DNA of 10,032 nucleotides. It comes from CBDCWA01 sp046048295. Lineage in GTDB: Bacteria > Pseudomonadota > Alphaproteobacteria > Rhizobiales > Hyphomicrobiaceae. The stretch spans positions 1 through 10,032 of the forward strand of contig JBJOGJ010000140.1 in assembly GCA_046048295.1 (NCBI GenBank). The letters run 5' to 3'. Positions 6,229 to 10,032 of the stretch are shown here, piece by piece (positions within the stretch are counted from its first letter, which is position 1; each line of letters opens with the position of its first letter). The notes below the pieces were generated by a model. That model ran no database searches. It was not told the DNA's origin and was given only the letters and a program-made list of their open reading frames with translations. A program made the translations under genes and the position numbers.

Positions 6229-7257
6229 CTACTCCTTCTTCTTTTTCTTCTTGCGCTCCGGCATCACGGCCTTGGCTGCCGCACGGATGTGATCGGGAGC
6301 GTTTATGGTTTCGTTCACGCGCTGCGCGATTTCCTCGCCGCTGACGGGATCTATGGAAATCTGCTGCTTGCCTGCCTCGTTGAGAAAATTCTTGTCCGCC
6401 ATAGTCGAGGCGAACGCCTTGCGCAGCAAGGCGACGCGATCTGCAGGGACGTTCGGCGGCGCGAGGAATGGGCGCCCGAGCAGGATCGGCGACGAAACGA
6501 GCTTCAGGATCTGGCGCTGATCGTCCGTTTCGGCAAGTTCAGTGAGCAAGGGCACGTCCGGCAGATCCTTCTCGCGCTTCGGGCCGACTTGCACCAGGAA
6601 GACGATCTTCTTTTCCTTGATCCAGTCCGGCTTGTTCGAGACGATCGATTCATAGCTGCCCGACCGTGCCAGGATTTCACCGCGATCGAGCGCAAGGTCG
6701 ACGATGTTCGAACTCTTGTAGCCGGTGACGATCTTGAACTTGGTACCGAGCACCTTGTTCATCACTGTCGGAAAGATGACGATGCTCGATGCCGGTCCGG
6801 TTCCTCCGAGCACGATCTCCTTCTTCTTGACGTCGGCAATGCTCTTCACGCCCGCCGTATGCCAGGCGATCGTGACCGAGTTCGAGTTGCCCGTCGAACC
6901 GAGCCAGTTGAACTTGCGCGCATCGAAGCGCACGCCACCGCCGTCCATCGCCTGATGCAGGGGAATGGCGTTGTTGATCGTGGCGAGAACCGTGCCGTCC
7001 TGGGGCGCGTTCACGTACATGAAGTTGGTGGCGAGCAGGTTGCCGCCGCCCGGCATGTTCTGCACGATGATCGTCGGATTGCCGGCAATGTACTGCGGCA
7101 TCATCCGCGCGACCGCGCGCGCGATCGTGTCGTAGGAACCACCGACCCCTGTCGAGGTGATGATCTTCATCGTCTTGCCCTTGTAGAAATCCTCGCCAAG
7201 GGCGGGCGCGGCGAACAGGGCGCAGACGGCGGCGCCGGTGAGAACTGAGCGGAACAT
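6229..7257 (-). CDS. TTT-family (Bug/TctC) periplasmic solute-binding protein
   Basis: A 342-residue exported binding protein that would capture an organic acid in the periplasm for a tripartite tricarboxylate-type importer. Start ATG 7257 has GGAGG four to five bases upstream and gives a classic signal peptide, MFRSVLTGAAVCALFAAPALG, with cleavage expected before EDFYKG. A GTG at 7326 overlapping the preceding stop would bury the signal peptide behind 23 extra residues and is rejected. Family features are the first strand KIITSTGVGGSYDTIARAVA (31-50), the loop IIVQNMPGGGNLLA (63-76, a variant of the usual N-x-P-G-x-G-G) and PQDGTVLATI (85-94), followed by PFLAPPNVPADR in the second lobe. Membrane partners TctA and TctB are absent from the window, as is common for these proteins. 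The tail ends in six consecutive lysines and a glutamate, an unusual finish. It lies 65 nt after the ThDP gene, so the ligand is probably linked to that pathway. Confidence 0.88.
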   Translation of the reverse strand: MFRSVLTGAAVCALFAAPALGEDFYKGKTMKIITSTGVGGSYDTIARAVARMMPQYIAGNPTIIVQNMPGGGNLLATNFMYVNAPQDGTVLATINNAIPLHQAMDGGGVRFDARKFNWLGSTGNSNSVTIAWHTAGVKSIADVKKKEIVLGGTGPASSIVIFPTVMNKVLGTKFKIVTGYKSSNIVDLALDRGEILARSGSYESIVSNKPDWIKEKKIVFLVQVGPKREKDLPDVPLLTELAETDDQRQILKLVSSPILLGRPFLAPPNVPADRVALLRKAFASTMADKNFLNEAGKQQISIDPVSGEEIAQRVNETINAPDHIRAAAKAVMPERKKKKKKE

Positions 7258-7280
7258 GCTTCCTCCATTGTTGCAGGCGA

Positions 7281-7295
7281 GCCCGTTGACCGGGC
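7281..7295 (-). promoter_or_regulatory. Intercistronic hairpin before the Bug gene
   Basis: GCCCG and CGGGC pair perfectly around a five-base loop (TTGAC on the plus strand), between the ThDP stop and the Bug ribosome site. There is no T-run. Such hairpins can protect a downstream message from 3'-to-5' decay and so raise binding-protein levels over enzyme levels; that role is inference. Confidence 0.25.
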
Positions 7296-7322
7296 CTCTG
7301 GTTCGGGTAATTCGCGATACCG

Positions 7323-8972
7323 TCACGAATAGCGAGAAAAGTCGTAGCCCTCCTTGGCGATGATCTCCAGGAGGAACGGGCGCCCTTTCGAAGTCTCGTC
7401 GAGGCCGTCCTTGATCGCCCCCTTTATATCGCCAGGCTTCTCAACGCGGCGCGCGGCAACATTCAGCCCCTCGGCAACCTTGGAATAATTGCCCCCGACC
7501 GCCATCGCGTTGTACTTCTCCGTTGCCTTCGTCAGCACATCGCGCTCGCACGCCATCACCGAGTTGTTGAACACAACCGTCATGATGCCGATGCCGTAGC
7601 GCGAGGCGGTCTCGATATCCATGCCCGTCATGCCGAACGAACAGTCACCCATCACGTTGATGCAGAGCTTGTCGGGCGCCGCGAGCTTTGCACCCATGGA
7701 AATCCCAAGCCCGTAACCGAGCTGGGTCGACTTGCCCCAACCCATGTAGTTGCCGGCCTTCGTCGTCTCCCAGAACGGTAGCGTCTGCTCGCGCGGGCTG
7801 CCGGAATCGTGCGTGACGATCGTGTTGTCGCGATCGACAGTCTGCAACAGCTCGCCAATGACTCGATACTGGTTGATCGGCACCTCGCCGGACTCGAAAT
7901 GCTTCTTCCATTCCGCGCGCCACTCGGCCTTGACAGCAGCGATCTCCTCCTTGAGCGCAGCGACGGCGCTCGCCGGTTTCCCACCCTTCTGGCGCCCTAC
8001 CTCGGCAATGACCGCGGCGACGACCAGCAACGCATCGCCGACGACGGAGTGATCCGCGCGGCAGTCTTTGTTGATGTCGGAGAAGTCGTTGGTCGAATGG
8101 ATGATGGTCTTTCCAACCGGCAGCGGCGGTCCGAACGATGTGCGCGTCATGCTGGAGCCGATGGCAAATACGAGGTCGGCCTTTTTCATGAAATGCTGGT
8201 AGGCCTTCGGCCGCGAGCGTGTCGAAGCACCGAGCACGAGCGGATGGTTCTCCGGCACTGCCCCCTTGCCGGGATTGGTCATGACGATCGGCGCACCGAT
8301 CAGCCCGGCAAGTTCGAGCAGCGCGTCGCTGGCGTCGGCATAGAGAACGCCCTGGCCGGCCCACAGCACCGGGTTCTTGGCGGCAAGCAGCATGCGGACC
8401 GCCGCCTCGACGGCCTCAGGATCCGGAGCGCAACGCTGCATCGGCACCGGGCGATAATCGAGTTCGCCCTGGAACTCTGCATCGAACACGTCGACCGGAA
8501 TCTCGACGAGCACCGGCCCGCCCTTGCCGGAACGCATCGCCTGGTAGGCGCGGCGCATGACGTCAGGAATTTCCTGCACCGAGTGCGGCATCGCAGTATA
8601 CTTCGTAACGGGCCGAAACACCTCGGCGGCACGGAACGTCGGGCGCGTATACTGGCGCGACGGCGCGAAACCAGCCGGAATGACGAGCATCGGCACGTTC
8701 TCGGAATAGGCCTGGGCGACGCCGGCAAAGGCATTCTCGATGCCCGGCCCGTGCTGCGCCGCGAAGACGCCGTTCTGGCGCCCCTTCCTGATGCGCGAGA
8801 AGCCATCCGCCATGCCGACACCGATGCGCTCCTGGCGGCAGAGGAAAGGCTTGACATCAAGCTCCGCACACGCATCTATCAGCGGGTTTCTGGGATAGGC
8901 CGCGAGAAACTCCGTGCCCTCCCGCTTCAGGATTTCAGCAACGATCTGGGCACCGTTTCTTGCCACGGGCAT
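7323..8972 (-). CDS. Thiamine-diphosphate-dependent enzyme, acetolactate-synthase-like
   Basis: A 549-residue cytoplasmic enzyme of the IlvB/benzoylformate-decarboxylase superfamily, expected to make or break a bond next to a 2-oxo group using thiamine diphosphate. Three domains are visible: a pyrimidine-binding domain (about 5-165) with the catalytic Glu48 in CRQERIGVGMADGFSR, a central domain (about 185-325) with PVLWAGQGVLY, and a pyrophosphate-binding domain (about 365-545). The cofactor/Mg motif runs from GDC at 442-444 to NN at 469-470. The 24-residue spacing is right, but the third Gly of the usual GDG is Cys. The acetolactate-synthase substrate motif after NN (LGMVRQ) is absent, here SVMACERDV, so it is probably not a biosynthetic acetolactate synthase. 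A decarboxylase or carboligase in catabolism is more likely. The start is either ATG 8972, with GGAGGA directly adjacent, or GTG 8966, which has better spacing to that site. It follows the Rieske gene by 33 nt. Confidence 0.85.
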   Translation of the reverse strand: MPVARNGAQIVAEILKREGTEFLAAYPRNPLIDACAELDVKPFLCRQERIGVGMADGFSRIRKGRQNGVFAAQHGPGIENAFAGVAQAYSENVPMLVIPAGFAPSRQYTRPTFRAAEVFRPVTKYTAMPHSVQEIPDVMRRAYQAMRSGKGGPVLVEIPVDVFDAEFQGELDYRPVPMQRCAPDPEAVEAAVRMLLAAKNPVLWAGQGVLYADASDALLELAGLIGAPIVMTNPGKGAVPENHPLVLGASTRSRPKAYQHFMKKADLVFAIGSSMTRTSFGPPLPVGKTIIHSTNDFSDINKDCRADHSVVGDALLVVAAVIAEVGRQKGGKPASAVAALKEEIAAVKAEWRAEWKKHFESGEVPINQYRVIGELLQTVDRDNTIVTHDSGSPREQTLPFWETTKAGNYMGWGKSTQLGYGLGISMGAKLAAPDKLCINVMGDCSFGMTGMDIETASRYGIGIMTVVFNNSVMACERDVLTKATEKYNAMAVGGNYSKVAEGLNVAARRVEKPGDIKGAIKDGLDETSKGRPFLLEIIAKEGYDFSRYS

Positions 8973-9005
8973 TCCTCCGACAAACGTTGTTCTTATACAG
9001 GTGGG

Positions 9006-10032
9006 TTATTCAGCGGCGAGTGGCATCGCACGCACGCGCTCATAGACCTTCTCGGCGAAGTCGTTCTGCCCGAGCGGCGCCTCGTAGCGGGCAGAGCGGA
9101 CGCGGAAGCTGGCCGGATCGATACCGGGCAGCGGCTTGCCGGCCTTCATGTCCTCGAGGGTCTGGAGCAGCAGGCGGCGCAACTTGACGATCGCGGAATC
9201 GCCGATCAGCAGATGCTCCTTCGTTCGGTCTGCGATCGGTCCCATCGATTCCTGCACGCCGCAGTCCTGTACGCCGAGGCCCTTCATGCCCGTATAGGAC
9301 TTGCCGCTCGACTGCAACTCACGGTCGATGAGGTAGTCGTTGGCCTTGTTGGCGACGGCAATATCCGCACCAGGAATGTTCTCCGTATGGATACCCTCAT
9401 GGGCTTTAGAGCGCTCGAGTTCTTCCTCCGTCAATGCCCGGTCGGGGTGGAAGTCGATGCTGTAGAGCATGGTGTTCTCGTCATCGATCGGCATCCACAT
9501 GTGCGCGGCGTGGGGCACGGAGGAGATGATCTTGTGGAACGGCATCAGCATGATGTTGATGTTCCACATCACGTTGTTGCCGGGCATTACGCGGCCGGTG
9601 CCGACGGCGAAGCCGAAGTCCATGGAGGCGACCTCGTAAAAGGATGGCACCACCCGCCGGCTCGATTCCACGTGGCCGCCATGCAGGAACGTCAGGTGCG
9701 GCGCGTCGAATCCGCCTTCCACGCCCTGCAGCCAGTTGCATTCCTGGATGTGGCGCGTCGCAAAGCGTTGGTCCGCCGGCACCATCGTCCATTCGAGATC
9801 GGGAAACGGCGGCTGATGCTCTTTCGGGCCCATGTAGGCGAAGACAGTATCGCCGCGCTCGATACACGGATAGGAATTGATGCGGAGCTGCTTCTTGATT
9901 GCCTCGAGGCGCGTGTCGTCCGTACCAGGCGCTACGCAGGGAACGTCGACGCAGTTGCCGGCGACGTCGAACTTTATGCCGTGGTAAACGCAGCGCAGAC
10001 CGTTGTCCTCGTTGCGCCCGAAGTACATCGAG
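9006..10032 (-). CDS. Rieske ring-oxygenase large subunit, phthalate dioxygenase-like (5' partial)
   Basis: The large subunit of an aromatic-ring or aryl-ether oxygenase that takes electrons from a separate reductase. The frame is open to the right edge, so the N-terminus is missing. The ATG at 10028 is internal, because the first half of the iron-sulfur site (C-P-H) must lie beyond the edge. The second half is present as CVYHGIKFD (Cys13, His16 counted from that Met). The mononuclear iron site follows as NWLQGVEGGFDAPHLTFLH, with Asn98, Asp108, His111 and His116. The third iron ligand is probably Asp255 in GVQDCGVQESMGPIADR, by my alignment from memory with Asp294 of dicamba monooxygenase. 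The C-terminal pattern ESMGPI-DR-EHL is typical of the phthalate 4,5-dioxygenase/phenoxybenzoate dioxygenase group. The 340 visible residues plus about 80-100 missing fit a normal subunit of about 420-440. It heads the catabolic operon as seen here. The substrate is not determinable, and no reductase gene is in view. Confidence 0.9.
   Translation of the reverse strand, partial: SMYFGRNEDNGLRCVYHGIKFDVAGNCVDVPCVAPGTDDTRLEAIKKQLRINSYPCIERGDTVFAYMGPKEHQPPFPDLEWTMVPADQRFATRHIQECNWLQGVEGGFDAPHLTFLHGGHVESSRRVVPSFYEVASMDFGFAVGTGRVMPGNNVMWNINIMLMPFHKIISSVPHAAHMWMPIDDENTMLYSIDFHPDRALTEEELERSKAHEGIHTENIPGADIAVANKANDYLIDRELQSSGKSYTGMKGLGVQDCGVQESMGPIADRTKEHLLIGDSAIVKLRRLLLQTLEDMKAGKPLPGIDPASFRVRSARYEAPLGQNDFAEKVYERVRAMPLAAE

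Noticed and set aside
6289..7248. A 319-codon plus-strand open frame
   Set aside because: It is antisense to the Bug binding protein, whose signal peptide and family motifs are clear; the translation shows typical shadow composition (Arg, Asp, His rich).
1..10032. tRNA, rRNA or CRISPR array
   Set aside because: No cloverleaf-like element, rRNA core sequence or regularly spaced repeat was seen on either strand.

Overview
The window is GC-rich DNA (third codon positions mostly G or C) from a Gram-negative bacterium. It has signal peptides, a beta-barrel-like protein, and a tripartite tricarboxylate transporter (TTT/Bug) type binding protein next to a ring-oxygenase. That mix suits an environmental alpha- or betaproteobacterium. 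I lean to Alphaproteobacteria (Hyphomicrobiales, Bradyrhizobium-like), but this is inference from protein style and not proven by the sequence.

Layout from left to right. Positions 1-566 hold no gene I can identify; a weak open frame runs off the left edge on the minus strand. One plus-strand gene (567-1085) encodes a six-helix membrane protein of the DUF2878 type. After a 269-bp convergent gap, everything else is on the minus strand. Read in transcription order from the right edge the genes are: a Rieske 2Fe-2S ring-oxygenase large subunit (cut by the window edge), a thiamine-diphosphate (ThDP) enzyme of the acetolactate-synthase fold, a periplasmic Bug/TctC solute-binding protein, a large membrane-embedded patatin-like phospholipase, a Nudix hydrolase of the ADP-ribose/GDP-mannose type, and an exported autotransporter-barrel-like protein.

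The minus-strand genes fall into two groups. The first (Rieske, ThDP enzyme, Bug protein) is tightly spaced, with gaps of 33 and 65 nt. It looks like a catabolic operon that captures an organic acid, oxidises an aromatic ring and processes a 2-oxo acid type intermediate; the actual substrate cannot be read from the sequence. The second (patatin, Nudix, barrel) is set apart by a 213-nt spacer with several inverted repeats, including a 22-bp near-perfect dyad sitting inside a plausible promoter. These three genes have gaps of 65 and about 66 nt and are probably co-transcribed.

The most unusual item is the patatin protein. About nine membrane helices precede the lipase domain, and the domain carries ten cysteines. 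By the positive-inside rule this predicts that the lipase faces the periplasm. Together with a downstream outer-membrane barrel gene it could be an envelope-lipid module, but no such function is established here. I found no mobile element, CRISPR array, tRNA or rRNA.
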